64,000 nucleotides of DNA from Lunularia cruciata (lineage: Eukaryota > Streptophyta > Marchantiopsida > Lunulariales > Lunulariaceae), in NCBI GenBank assembly GCA_948567375.1, contig OX419761.1, forward strand, positions 34,598,501 through 34,662,500, in the 5' to 3' direction. How positions within the stretch are numbered: position 1 is the stretch's first letter; every line of letters starts with the position of its first letter. Both the position numbers and the translations under genes were made by a program. Below the pieces are notes generated by a model, which saw only the letters and a program-made list of their open reading frames with translations, searched no databases and had not been told where the DNA came from. This document shows, piece after piece, positions 10,472-21,474 of the stretch.

Positions 10472-11704
10472 TAGTCTTTTCTCTTGAAGACAAATTTGCT
10501 CTTCTCTCTCAACTAGATTCCTCTAGAGGTGTATACATACGAGTCTTTCTAGGTAGATTAAGGAGCTCAACTTCCATGGGAACATGAGTGAGAATGGGTG
10601 AGTTAGCATGGGGAGTGCTCTCATGGGCCTCAAATGCAGAAGTCACCACATGAAGAGAATCTGGAGGGGCGTGGTCTCATGGGAAGAATGACGACCTGTA
10701 CACTAAAATCTACACATGATCATGATCAAGCCTATGAACATAGTTCAAATCAAGTTGATCAAGTTCTTCCAAGTTCATATCAAAATCATATCCATGAAAT
10801 ATTCATTCATTCTATTATGCTCCATCATAAAATACAAACATAAATAAATAAATATTATGATAGATATATATTGCTCCATATTCAAGTCACTCTCACTCGC
10901 CCTCATAATCATCATGGTCATCAGGTGCCTCCTCTCTTTTGTCCTCACACTCAAATGCCATAAGCCTCCTTTGTCTCTTGTGGACCATATAAAAGCTCTT
11001 CCTCTCCCACCATACCTCTCTCCATGAACAAGTGTGTAAGGACCTGCACTACATGAGTCACACAAAAGCATCTTGTCCTTGGGTGGTTAAGCTACCTACA
11101 AACTACAACTAGCTCTGCACAATCATAAATACAAGATAGATGGAGCAAACTACAACTAGCTCTGCACAATCATAAATACAAGATAGAGTGCTCCATCTGC
11201 TCTTCATTCTAAAAATGACATTCCAATGTACTACTCTTGGATGCCTAAAGGGTATGCGAATAAAACATAGCATATGAAAGAAAGGCCTAAATGCAAGGTA
11301 TGCACAATGTTGTGTTAAATATCTCTTGGCAGTGTGGTCTCTAAGAGCAAATCAATCATCAACCAAACTCTAAGGGATGGTCCTTCTCCTTGGAGTCCTC
11401 CCCTAGGCAAACAAAAAGCCTCTTGTATTATCTCAATATTGAGAACAAACTCTCGACCTCTAATATTCCCATTGTGAGTATCCTTGTTCCATGTCCTATA
11501 CACAAAGCAACTTGCACATCATAACACAAGAAAGTCTAAACTTTCTTACTTAACTTGCTTAATTTTTGTATGTTCTCACCCATGTGCTTACAGTTTATTG
11601 CATGAGATGGTCAACCAAAAGATCCTAGAGATATTTCAGGAGAAAAGTTTATCGACAGAAAAAGTTTTACAGAAGTACATGTTCCATGGTCCACAATTGT
11701 TCAC

Positions 11705-11762
11705 TTGGCCATGCAAACCATACTGCTGCACAAACCGCTTGCCAGGTGGTTTGCATGGCCAA
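11705..11762. repeat. Perfect 16-bp inverted repeat with GGTTTGCATGGC motifs
   Basis: The arm at 11705-11720 is the exact reverse complement of 11747-11762, with a 26-base loop. A third partial copy (GGTTTGCATGGC) follows at about 11764-11775. Similar words occur at 1885-2003 and 12410-12480. Confidence 0.6.
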
Positions 11763-12696
11763 AGGTTTGCATGGCAGTGTGATTTGCATAGGCGCACGGT
11801 TGGATGTTTGTGCAAGCAAGAAGCAAGAAATTTTACTACAATTTTGATAATTTCTATACGTAATGACATGGGGCCAGAGATACACCATCTCAAAGGAGAT
11901 TTTCAATTTCATAGCATCCAAATCTGTCTTGTGTATTCTCTCTATTGCTTCCCTAAGTTGTGTTCTATCCATCCAACACCATTTCACATAAGGCATGTAA
12001 TCAAGGTTAAATTCAAGGTATTGAATTTAACCAACTAGGATCCTTTATTTGTTTCTCCTCTACTGTGCACTTCATCCTCAACCACTACTTTCTTGTATCC
12101 CTACATTGTTTGTTCCATTTTTGGTTTTTCTCTCTTTGGTTTTCTTAGGTTTTTCTCCTGTTTGCAGGTTTTCTTCTCACACTTCCTCTTACAATTTCAT
12201 AGGTTTTCTTCTACTTGCATATTTACTATTTACTTGCAATTGTCACTTCCTTCTACTCTCACTCACAAACAACTCTCCCACTCATGTTTGAATGTTTAGG
12301 TCGAGTGCTTGAACAGAGTTTCAAAAAAATAAAAATTAATTGAGTTTCAAACCCTTTCAACCCTAACGTATGGGTCAATATCTATCTCTTTCCTACCTTT
12401 CAAATGTGCAAACCACCCAATCTTTGAAATGCACAAACCTCTAGATATCCATTGATCAACATGCAAACCTTGAGAAAAAGTGATAGAGTGTTTCTTCTCT
12501 TATTAATTGCTGGATGAGTCTTGGGAAGGTGAAGTTCTTTTCAGGAATGGAATGTTGGGATTTTTTTGGTGAGGAGTGTGAAGAGTCACTCTCAAATCTA
12601 ATGGGTGAGTCAAGAGTTGCACTCAAATAGATTCTTGCTCAAACAGACTCACAAAGTGTCTTGCATTCTTAATCAATTGACCAAGTAGTACATTAT

Positions 12697-12765
12697 AAAC
12701 CAAGTAATAAATTATACAATAAACCAAGTAATAAATTATACTAGAAACCAAGTAATAATTATAAT
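12697..12765. repeat. Short tandem repeat, about 23-24 bp unit
   Basis: Three successive near-copies of aaaccaagtaataaattata with small differences, in AT-rich DNA with no gene. Confidence 0.6.
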
Positions 12766-13009
12766 TTAAACTATAAAATTGGATACAAAACATTCTCTTA
12801 ACCAATCAAATTAACAATGCAACCATTGGATGAACCAAAAGGGAATATAATCCATTACCAAACAAATCAACAAATTAGATGCACTGAGGAGAAGATTGAT
12901 CAAAATATTATATATTAAAGTGGATGCACTCAAATTATATAGTATGTAGGTACTACAATTGTGAAAACATTTCACTTGGTTCCAAAACTCATACATTACT
13001 CATCACTCA

Positions 13010-13397
13010 TTACTCACTATCCTCTATATTGGATGAGCTTCCACTATTGTCTACATGAGAGGGAATCTCATCCATGCTTGGAACCATGCTCATGAGGCTC
13101 ATGATGCTCCTAATTTCTTTTGAGATTTTCCTTACTTTTGCTAACTCTATATTTGCCTTTTGAAACCTTTTGGACTTAGCACTCTTGTCTTTGATTCTCA
13201 ACTTCTCCATCTTAATTCAAAATATTTTTCTCTATTTCACTTTGTATTCTCAACTTCTTCATCTTGGTAAGTCTTTGAGATTCAATTTTTGCTAGCGTGC
13301 ATCTCTCCCTAGCTTTGACAATCTTTGTTCTCAATTTTGTAACATATGAAAGATTATGTGCAAATGCAGCCACTATAGATGAGGCAAGAGTCTTCAC
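13010..13397 (-). pseudogene. Decayed coiled-coil frame, unknown
   Basis: Two adjoining minus-strand open pieces (13397-13212 and 13210-13010) lie in different frames. The first is Lys/Arg/Glu-rich (KIVKARERCTLAKIESQRL), the second similar with an acidic Ser-rich end (NSGSSSNIEDSE). Together they look like one basic coiled-coil protein split by a frameshift. I do not recognise it. The setting suggests transposon origin. Confidence 0.3.
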
Positions 13398-13549
13398 TCA
13401 AGAGATCTTTCTTCTCTTCCTAGATTCACTCTCTTGCCCAACTCCATCATTCTCTCCATTGAGCTCCCTTCTCTTTCTTGATCTCCTAAAGAGGCTCGTT
13501 GTTGTACTTTGCTTTTCTCTCTTTGGGAACACACATGGTGCCTAGGTTT

Positions 13550-15180
13550 GGAGCTTATGGGTCAGAGGTTGTGCATTGGCTTGTCACTACTAATCTAAGC
13601 GCATGTGGTACCCAACTAGTAGAACCTTCCACTTTTGTTTTTGAGATTCCTTCTATTGGGTAGGGAAGTAATATGCAACCTAACCTGTCATCATAACACG
13701 CACTCCTGGTCTGTTAATCATCACTTTCAACATTACCAAGGAGAAAAAAACAACACACCTAGAAGGAAGGAACCTAAGTGCAATGCCTTAATACCAATCC
13801 AAGCCAACTAGGCATACAAACAGGTATGCAAACATAGAGGATCCGATCACAAGAATTTGACAATAACTCTTTGTACTTTTTGTTGGAAAAGAGCTTTAGA
13901 GTCTTCTTGCTCTATCATCAAGCTAATTCCAACCTGTACTCCAAGCCTCCTCCACATATCTTTTTTGATAGGGAAAAGTCTATGCAGCTCATATGGACAT
14001 AATTCTTTTTATGACTTGGATTTGAGTGTTCTAGGTTTCTATGGAAAGCCTATGAGATTATCTTTCTGATGACATGAAATGAGCCTCAATCTGATCACTA
14101 TAGCTCCCTTGACAAGCACTTAAACTTGGCTAGTTTTTTGTAGCTTTCACCCTAATTTTAAAATCCCTAATTTTATGGTTTGCTATTGATTCTTGGCAAA
14201 TTTTTCCAGAATTCTAGATCAGATGTACACACAATTCTCATAATTACTTTATCAACCAAAAATCTAAAATCATGGTCATAAAGATGGGAGAATTGACACT
14301 CAATCATAATTGAAGACAAATATGCTCTATTGAGCTTATGACAGTTTTTTAAGTAGAACTTGTTGCATCAGATCTCATTCTCCATGAATCCAAAGCTAAC
14401 CAAATTTCCCATAGTAGTTATTTGTGCCCTTGGTTAATCTTTGTAAATTTTGATGGTCTAATCCAACTCGAATCTCTAGATATGTATCAATTCCTAAGCT
14501 ATGCTAACTTGTGAGCTCTACAGACCCATGTATACTTGATCCAAGACCCTTAATTTTCTTTTTGAGAAATTCATATAAAATCTTTGCAAAACTGTGAAAA
14601 ACCTAATCACCAACAACAGTGGAAATTTTCATAAGGTGACTCCAACCACAACTTGGGGAGTGACAAAAAATCCAAAACTGATCATCAACTCTTCTCCAAA
14701 TCCTTACATCTCAAATGCTTCAACTTTAATCAATCAGATCTGATTTGAGATTGACCCAAAACTAAAATTTCTTGTGCTCAGCACTATAAGAACTCTGTCT
14801 TATCTCCAATTCCACTGACAGATTATAAAAATTTCTCATGAAGCTCTCTAAATGGCCTACTTTGTCCTCTTAGGTATGAATTCTACCACACTTGATTCAA
14901 TCTATAATATCCTCTCAGAATCTACTCAAATTGTCTATTTTTGTCTTCAGATTGTAACCTATTAGCCCTTCTCTCCAACCGTGGTCTTCACTCCTCAAAT
15001 GCCCTCTCTAAACTCCCTCAATGCTCAAAAAACTCCAGACTTCATCTCATGAGACCCAATCTCTTGCAAATTTTTCATTTTGTCTTTCACTTTTTGACAA
15101 ATGGACGCACAACTCCACCTTGAAGCTTATGAGAAAAACTTAAGGCATTCTCTAACTATAGGAGCACATAGATTGTCAAA
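13550..15180. other. AT-rich stretch without a recognised gene
   Basis: Nothing beyond short chance open frames was seen. It precedes the isolated leader-like frame at 15183-15359, so it may be the decayed body of another retroelement on the minus strand, but no gag or pol motif could be read. Confidence 0.35.
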
Positions 15181-15182
15181 TT

Positions 15183-15359
15183 CTAGACTTGCTCATAAGT
15201 AAGCACCAAAAGGACAATAAAATCCGGGTTTCCCATCACCAACTCCATGAATACCACTTCAAAATGTGCCACCATCCAGTCCCATAAGCTGTCACCGTGT
15301 AAAATCTGAAGCCTGATGAGAAAGGGATTTGGGAGTGGTAGATTTAGAGCATGGAACAT
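15183..15359 (-). CDS. Isolated leader-like small ORF (58 aa)
   Basis: From an ATG at 15357-15359 the minus strand reads MFHALNLPLPNPFLIRLQIL, then an aromatic segment, AHFEVVFMELVMGNP and VLLVLTYEQ. It lines up with the pre-gag leader of element D (43605-43811): LPNPF/FLNLF, I-I-L, HF-x-V-x-FM-x-x-VM-x-x-P, L-P/L-V. No LTR or primer-binding site was found beside it, so it is either a relic of a third retroelement family or a captured copy. Confidence 0.4.
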   Translation of the reverse strand: MFHALNLPLPNPFLIRLQILHGDSLWDWMVAHFEVVFMELVMGNPDFIVLLVLTYEQV

Positions 15360-15851
15360 CTCATGCTCAGATGCTACCTCCGATGCTCTACCACTCACGC
15401 TTTGCTACAACTCTCACTCCCAATGTCCTCCTCCCTCTTGAGACTCCTCAACTAAAAAAACCCCCATCTCTCCACTCTCTCTCACCTATATACATCAAAG
15501 CCCTTGAGCAAGATAAGATCGTAACCCATATGCCAATTGCATATATGTACATAGATTGCTTACATGGCAACATCTCATCAGTGGGATCTATCATACAACC
15601 TATTCCACTAATGTGGAGATAACTATGATAATTTACTTTTTTATGGGCTATGTAAACCATAACATGACATCATGGGTTCACACATGGTAGAGATTCCTAC
15701 TCTGGATCTAGATGTGATGGCAACCCCATCACTTCTAGTTTCTCTCTTCCTCGTGTCTTTGTTCTTGTTCTCTCTTCCTCTAGTTCAATACTACTCTCTT
15801 CATGCATGTGATCAATTTTTCTCTCCTCTTGCAAGTGCTCAACTCTATGTT

Positions 15852-16647
15852 TCAAGAGGATGGTACATAAGGAGCAAACTCTAATTCTTGTGTGTTGGGT
15901 TCAAGAAAAATAGGAAAAATAGTAGAATGAAAACCTTCAACAAACCTTCTTGATGCATGTGTGGCATGGGCATCATGATAGTGCATTGGATGCACTTGGG
16001 ATTCACATGGGACTTTGGAAGAAGATTCTTCTTTCAATATAATCTTTGCAAAATCATTCTCTAGTCCTAGAGTTACAAGAGTAGGTGGGATAATATTTTC
16101 TTTGCTACCTAACAACCTATTCATTATTGCATAGTGTGGATAGATATTTTGAAGCTTGTCCTCAATAGTTTTCAATCCTTGTCTTTGCTCCATCAAGCCT
16201 TCTCTTATGCATTTGTCTTTCCTATTCTGAGCTGATTTGTATGATCCCTTGTAATAGGTCCACTTCTTTGTTAATCTCTTTCCATTCATTGATTAGGAAA
16301 ATCTATGACAAAATTTACAAGGTATGTGGCCATGTAGTTGAAGGCCATGCTCTTCTACACATGCTTCTTACATATGCTTCCATGGATCTACTTAAAATGG
16401 TCCAGGTCTTCAAGATAATCAATAAGTTGACCATAATGGTGTGATAGCATTCTAAATCTATCATCATGGAACCTTGAAAGAGGAGCCCTAGATTGTAATA
16501 ATGATGGCCCTGTGGGATTGTTAGCTTGGAAGGTCCTAAAGATAACATCATATTAAGAAGATCTTGGAATTTTCATGGTGAAACAACAAGAGTAGTAGCT
16601 CTAGTTGAATCTAAAGTGCTTATATATTCTTCAAAAGCTACAAGGGC
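15852..16647 (-). pseudogene. Unknown reading frame next to element B
   Basis: A 145-codon minus-strand open piece (16289-15852) and further short pieces up to the element B junction show coding-like composition (KRRLTKKWTY-like basic start, EENIIPPTLVTLG, PNTQELEFAPYVP). Similar-looking minus-strand sequence continues on the far side of B (20156-20356). This suggests B also inserted in a copy of the unknown large element. The family was not recognised. Confidence 0.3.
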
Positions 16648-16988
16648 TATAAAAGACCGAGACCAAGGAGAGAAATAGGAGAATGGAAACTCACATTGGG
16701 ACACTTGAATGTGGGAAAACTCCAAATGCCTAGCATGAGCTTTGGCTTTGGTATTTATAGGTACCATACAAGGCCCTTGAGAAGCTTCTCAAGAAGCTTC
16801 CTTCTAGAAGCTGCCTACTTGGCATGCAAGCTAAGCTAGTTGGAAGCTTCTAGAAGCTACTTAATTGAGGTGCAAGCTAAGCTTCCCAAGAAGCTTCTAA
16901 GATACTTCCAGAATATCTTAGGCTAATTTGTCTTATGTGTTACTTTGTAAGCCCGACTAACTTTGTTGCTAAACTCCATATTGTTACA
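16648..16988 (-). repeat. 3' LTR of element B
   Basis: Shorter than its partner at 19528-19939. Its outer end begins TA where the other LTRs begin TG. It keeps a three-unit heat-shock-element array (GAAnnTTCnnGAA) at 16843-16855. Confidence 0.88.
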
Positions 16989-17187
16989 TATTCTCTCGCT
17001 GCTAGTTGGTGACGTCCTTGTTGCTAGTGAAGCTTTGAATTCATGGATGGTTGTCTGTGCATTCTAGAGGTGAGAAAGAGATTCCCATGTGGCATCATGA
17101 AGGGGATACCCTTTCCAAAGGACCTTGTACTCCGTATGTTGGCGACGGCTTCATCTGGAAGAGTGCTTGCCAAAAATTCCCAGTAAA

Positions 17188-18877
17188 TCAAGGATCACGG
17201 TCGGAGATGAGTACATGTGGTATCCCATGATGCTTGAAGACATTGTCAAAGTAGATTTGCGCTAAGGTGAGAGCATCCATGGTATCACAGGTTGGTGCCA
17301 AGTGGATTTTCTTACTAAGCTTATCCACAAACACCACAATTGCGGTGTGTCCTTGTTTTGTCTTTGGCAAAACAAGATGTCTGTGATGAGATCCAAGCTC
17401 ACATGCTCCTAGTGAGTGGTTGAAGGAGTCCACTCGGCTTTTGGTTGCTGGCCTTGTTACATTGGCAAACTCTTAAACATCTCATGTCATGTTGGGCCAC
17501 CACCATTGACGTTTGAGGGTACTCAAGGTCTTGTTTCCCCAAGAGGTAATGCCTCCATACCTTGGTGGCGTATACCATTGTAAGTTGTTCTTGATCTCAA
17601 GCAGAGTATTTTTGTTCAACCGTATTGAGTTGGCGAGACACAAAGGCAATGGGATGGAGTCCATTTGGGAATTCTTGTTGCAACACGGCTCCAATTGCAA
17701 AGTTAGAAGCATCAAAATCAACCACACAGGGTAGTTGAGGATCACATGGTTGAAGAATGGGTCTTGAAAACACTATATGCTTTAACTTTTGGAATGCTTC
17801 TTCATGCTTGGTGGTTCACTAGAAGCTCAAGTTCTTTCCCAAGAGGTCAGTCAATGGTGCATCCACATGAGCATAATAATGGATGAACCATCGGTAAAAA
17901 CTAGCCAATCCATTGAATGCCCATACTTTTGTAGCATCCTTCAGGGTAGGCCAATCAGTAATGGCCTTGATTTTCTCTTCTTCCATCTTGATCCCCTTTG
18001 ATGAGATCTTATGACCCAAGAATGAATCCTTCTGCCAAAAGGCACACTTTGACTTCTTGCAGTAAAATTTCCATTGTCGTAGTCATCTTAGGACTTCTCG
18101 CACATGATTCACATGTTCTATCTCTATCTTACTATAAATTAAGATATCATCCAAGAACACCACCACAAACTGATCCAATAGTCCATCCAACACCCAATGC
18201 ATCTGATCCATGAAGACTATTGGAGCATTAGTGAGTCCAAAAGGTAGAACTCTCCACTCAAAATGCCCATACCTTGTACGAAAGGTAGTCTTTTGCACAT
18301 CCTCTCTATCAATAGGAATTTATTAATAGCCATTGCAAAGATCCAACTTGGAAAAGTAGCGTGCTCCACTTAGTTGATCAAGCAAGTCATCAATCCGAGG
18401 CAAGGGATATGCATTCTTCACGGTTTGCTTATTGAGCCCACAATAATCGATACAAAAACAAAGTCTTCCATCATTCTTTAGAACAAATAGTATCGGTGCT
18501 CCCCAAGGAGAGGTACTATGTTGTATGAAGTCCTTCTCCAACAACTCTGTAAGTGTTGTTTGCAACTCCTCCAACTCCTTTGGTGAAAGCCGATAGATCG
18601 ATCTACTCATTGGAGTTCTCCCTGGCAATAACTTGATCTTGAAGGGCATACCTCAATTGGAGGGTAATCCCTTCGGCAGATCATCCGGAAACACGTTTGC
18701 AAACTCTTGAACTATCCTATCAACCATTGCTTGATGAGGCTCTTGGCCCTCCTCCGATTGTTCTTGTGCAATCGGCTTAATCCACACCGCAAATACAGAC
18801 TTATCTTCCTCCAAAGCTTGCTCTATGGCTGCTTTACTAACCAACTGCCAATTTATCTCGTGCGGCTTGAGTGGCAT
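17188..18877 (-). pseudogene. Pol remnants of element B (RT, RNase H, integrase pieces)
   Basis: Minus-strand pieces in order: RT entry and LSPKELEEL (18649-18323), [11 protein letters not shown] and [10 protein letters not shown] (18298-18083), RNase H start (18019-17819), an H2C2 piece (KRQWWWPNM, near 17485) and an integrase fragment (KTKQGHTAIVVFVDKLSK, 17433-17188). Stops and deletions separate them. They match element A closely outside the deletions. Confidence 0.8.
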
Positions 18878-19294
18878 TTATAGTTTGAAATTGACCCAAG
18901 TATTGCATCCTTGAATTTTGTCCATGTCAAGATTGGTGCAACAATCTATCGTTCAGCTTGCTCCACTTGGAATTGCCACCAAAGTTTTGCCACACCATCA
19001 ATTGGTTTGAAGCCAAGAGAATCTGTTTTTGTTCATCTTGAAGATTGGTGGCTTTGAAGTAACATTCACAATTAAACACAAAATTCTCCACTGTGCCCGG
19101 AAGATTCTTGCCTTCAAACACATTGGGTTTTGGAAATCAAATATGATCTTCTCCATCTCAGACTGGCGCTCTCTCTATATGTTCTCGTTGTTGTTGGTCT
19201 CATTCATCCAACAATCGAGTAAGGTGCTCAATTTGTTGCTACATCACAAGGATAACGTCTGGTATTGCTGCCATAGCTACTACTCCCAATTTAT

Positions 19295-19505
19295 CTAATT
19301 GATCAACACATAGATACAACACATCCACCTTTCTCGATAAGTGACAACCGGAAGTATCAAGGGTTCCTCAGACATGGTGATCATATGTAGAAAATCTTGC
19401 CCAAAGCGTGAATTGATGTGTGAAGTTGTGCTTGGGTAATATCTGGACATGAAAATCCCAATGGTTTGGTGGAAGTGGATTTGATGGATAATAAATTCCA
19501 TCCAT
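19295..19505 (-). pseudogene. Pre-gag leader ORF of element B, frameshifted
   Basis: The same leader as in A (start MDGIYYPSNPLPPNHWDFHV) with a frame break near 19415. The second half (SRFGQDFLHMI, EEPLILPVVTY) is intact in another frame and ends at 19295. Confidence 0.55.
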
Positions 19506-19527
19506 CCCATTCCTGCTCTGATACCAA

Positions 19528-19939
19528 TGTAAAGACCGAGATTGAGGAGAGAAATAGGAGAATGGAAACTCACATTGGGACACTTGAATGTGGGAAAACT
19601 CCAAATGCCTAGCATGAGCTTTGGCTTTGGTATTTATAGGTAGCATACAAGGCACTTAAGAAGCTTCTCAAGAAGCTTCCTCAAGCCACTTTCTTAGAGT
19701 GCAAGCCAAGTTAACTAGGAAGCTTCTCAAGAAGCTTCCTTCTAAGAAGCCACCTACTTGGCGTGCAAGCTAAGCTAGTTGGAAGCTTCTAGAAGCTACT
19801 TACTTGAGGTGCAAGCTAAGCTAGCCAATAAGCTTCCCAAGAAGCTTCCTAGATACTTCCAAAATATTCTAGGTTAATTTGTCTTATGTGCTACTTCGTA
19901 AGCCCGACTAACTTTGTCGCTAAATTCCGTATTGTTACA
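19528..19939 (-). repeat. 5' LTR of element B
   Basis: Begins TG and ends CA like the A and C LTRs. It has a minus-strand TATAAATA and a GAAnnTTCnnGAA array at 19782-19794. Confidence 0.9.
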
Positions 19940-21042
19940 AGTGCTCTAGATTGAGAAAAAGAGTTGGAGAGGAGAAAGAGGTGACAAGAGGTGGCTTTTA
20001 GAGAGTACTTCAACACAAGTTGCAAGACAAGGAATATGAGAATCAACAACAATGCTAATCACTTTGGTGCTAACTAGTTCGCTACAATCACCGAGAGGTT
20101 GTTGCATATAACTTTTTGACAATTCTAATGGTAAAGGGTCAAGAGATTGAAGCTTTTATGAAAATCTATTCTTGGATAACACTTCTTCTCCTAGAGGGTC
20201 AAGAGATTCAAGAGAGTGAGAGTCTAGGATTGTAAGAAAATTTCCACTACAAGAGGCTACATGTTCCATCATATCCATTGCACCTACCAAGGCCCGATGC
20301 CCAAAATTGTAAATCCGGCCACCCAAAATTAACTTCTTATACTCTTGGCGCCCCATGCACTATATTCAATGGGTGAGTTATTTCTAACAAATTTATAATA
20401 CTCTACTTTCACTCATTTTCAGCCCATCCTATCACTTGTCTCTTCACCTCTCTCTCTCTCGCTCATTCCATCTCTCTCATTTCAATTCAGCTTGCACCGG
20501 TCTAGCAGATAGCATTTCCTTGCACACCTATTTACCTCCTATTCTCTAACATTTCTTGACTAGAAACCCCTGAGTTCTCCTTTTGATACACAGATTCTGA
20601 TTTTGAAAATTCCCTCTCTCAAATCTATGCTCTCCTTTTGATTAGGATCACTATGATTTTGAAAATTCACAAGCCACACAAACTCTTTAGCTTGTTTTCA
20701 TTCTCATCTTTAGTTTCTAGAGATTTTGGTTATGGAAATTATGGCCAAGGAGGAAGATTGTAATTTTGAAAATTCCCTTTGAGCAGCACGGAGGACTGGT
20801 CAAGCAGCTTAGCTTGTTTTGAAGAGGCCACATAAACCCTTAGGTTGTTTTGGCATCTGCCAAGTGGCATCCCTCCTTGACATGGTACATATGTAATTGA
20901 GATTAGTCCTTTCATGTTGGCATGCTAATATGGGCCCGGAACTTAAAAAATCAGGCAAAGGAATCTACCAAATAAAAAAGAGGAGAAGAGAAAAAGAAAC
21001 CTTCAAATAGAGCCATGACTTTATTGAAAGATGTTTTTGTTA
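19940..21042. other. No recognised gene
   Basis: A CT-rich microsatellite (about 20449-20465) and AT-rich sequence. A 66-codon minus-strand open piece at 20156-20356 may continue the unknown frame interrupted by element B. Confidence 0.35.
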
Positions 21043-21474
21043 GGGGAATTTTCACAAATAGGCACACTTAAAATTTTATTTGCAAAAATGGGCGGATTGC
21101 GATTGAAAGTATCCACCAAGTTCGTTGTAACCTTGGAAGATGGGCAGCAAACATCAAACCTATCCGCTTTGTTGAACTCCACTTAAAAGGGAAGTGGCTG
21201 CATGGTGCATATCTGGCTAAGCCGGATGCACAATTCGTCCATTATGTCTAGCGTTTCAGAAGCATCAAATACATTTAGAGACATTGAGATTCTGAGTTCT
21301 ATAGGAGAGACGGAAATAGTACAGTGCAATGAAATGTGGAGTAGATGGTGTTCAGCAAAATCAACCATGCTTGCAAATAAAACTCAAGAATCAGCCTATT
21401 TTTGCAAATAAAATCTAGAATCCACCCATTTTCGCAAATAAAATTTTATGATGATCCATTTATGAAAATTTTCC
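21043..21474. mobile_element. MITE-like element with about 56-bp inverted ends
   Basis: The left arm 21043-21098 and right arm 21419-21474 are inverted copies, about 80% matching by eye, with the core AAAATTTTATTTGC identical. The interior next to the right arm holds two more degenerate copies of the TTTGCAAATAAAA...GAATC word (period about 31 bp), so arm units are partly tandem. There is no coding capacity for a transposase. I could not find a clear target duplication, so the exact ends and superfamily are open. Confidence 0.6.

Larger units (their letters stand above)
16648..19939 (-). mobile_element. Ty3 chromovirus B, internally deleted copy of the A/C family
   Basis: LTRs lie at 16648-16988 (341 bp, shortened by internal loss of repeat units) and 19528-19939 (412 bp). 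Flanks aggg/agtgc give a 5-bp target duplication AGGGC/AGTGC with one mismatch. A tRNA-iMet-type primer-binding site (ctgctctgatacca) adjoins 19528. Compared with A, three internal blocks are missing: most of the integrase C-terminus (near 17150), the segment from the integrase N-terminus to the RNase H tail (near 17530) and protease plus half of gag (near 18850). It cannot be autonomous. It keeps the TGA after EVLR (18083) that A and C share. Confidence 0.9.
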
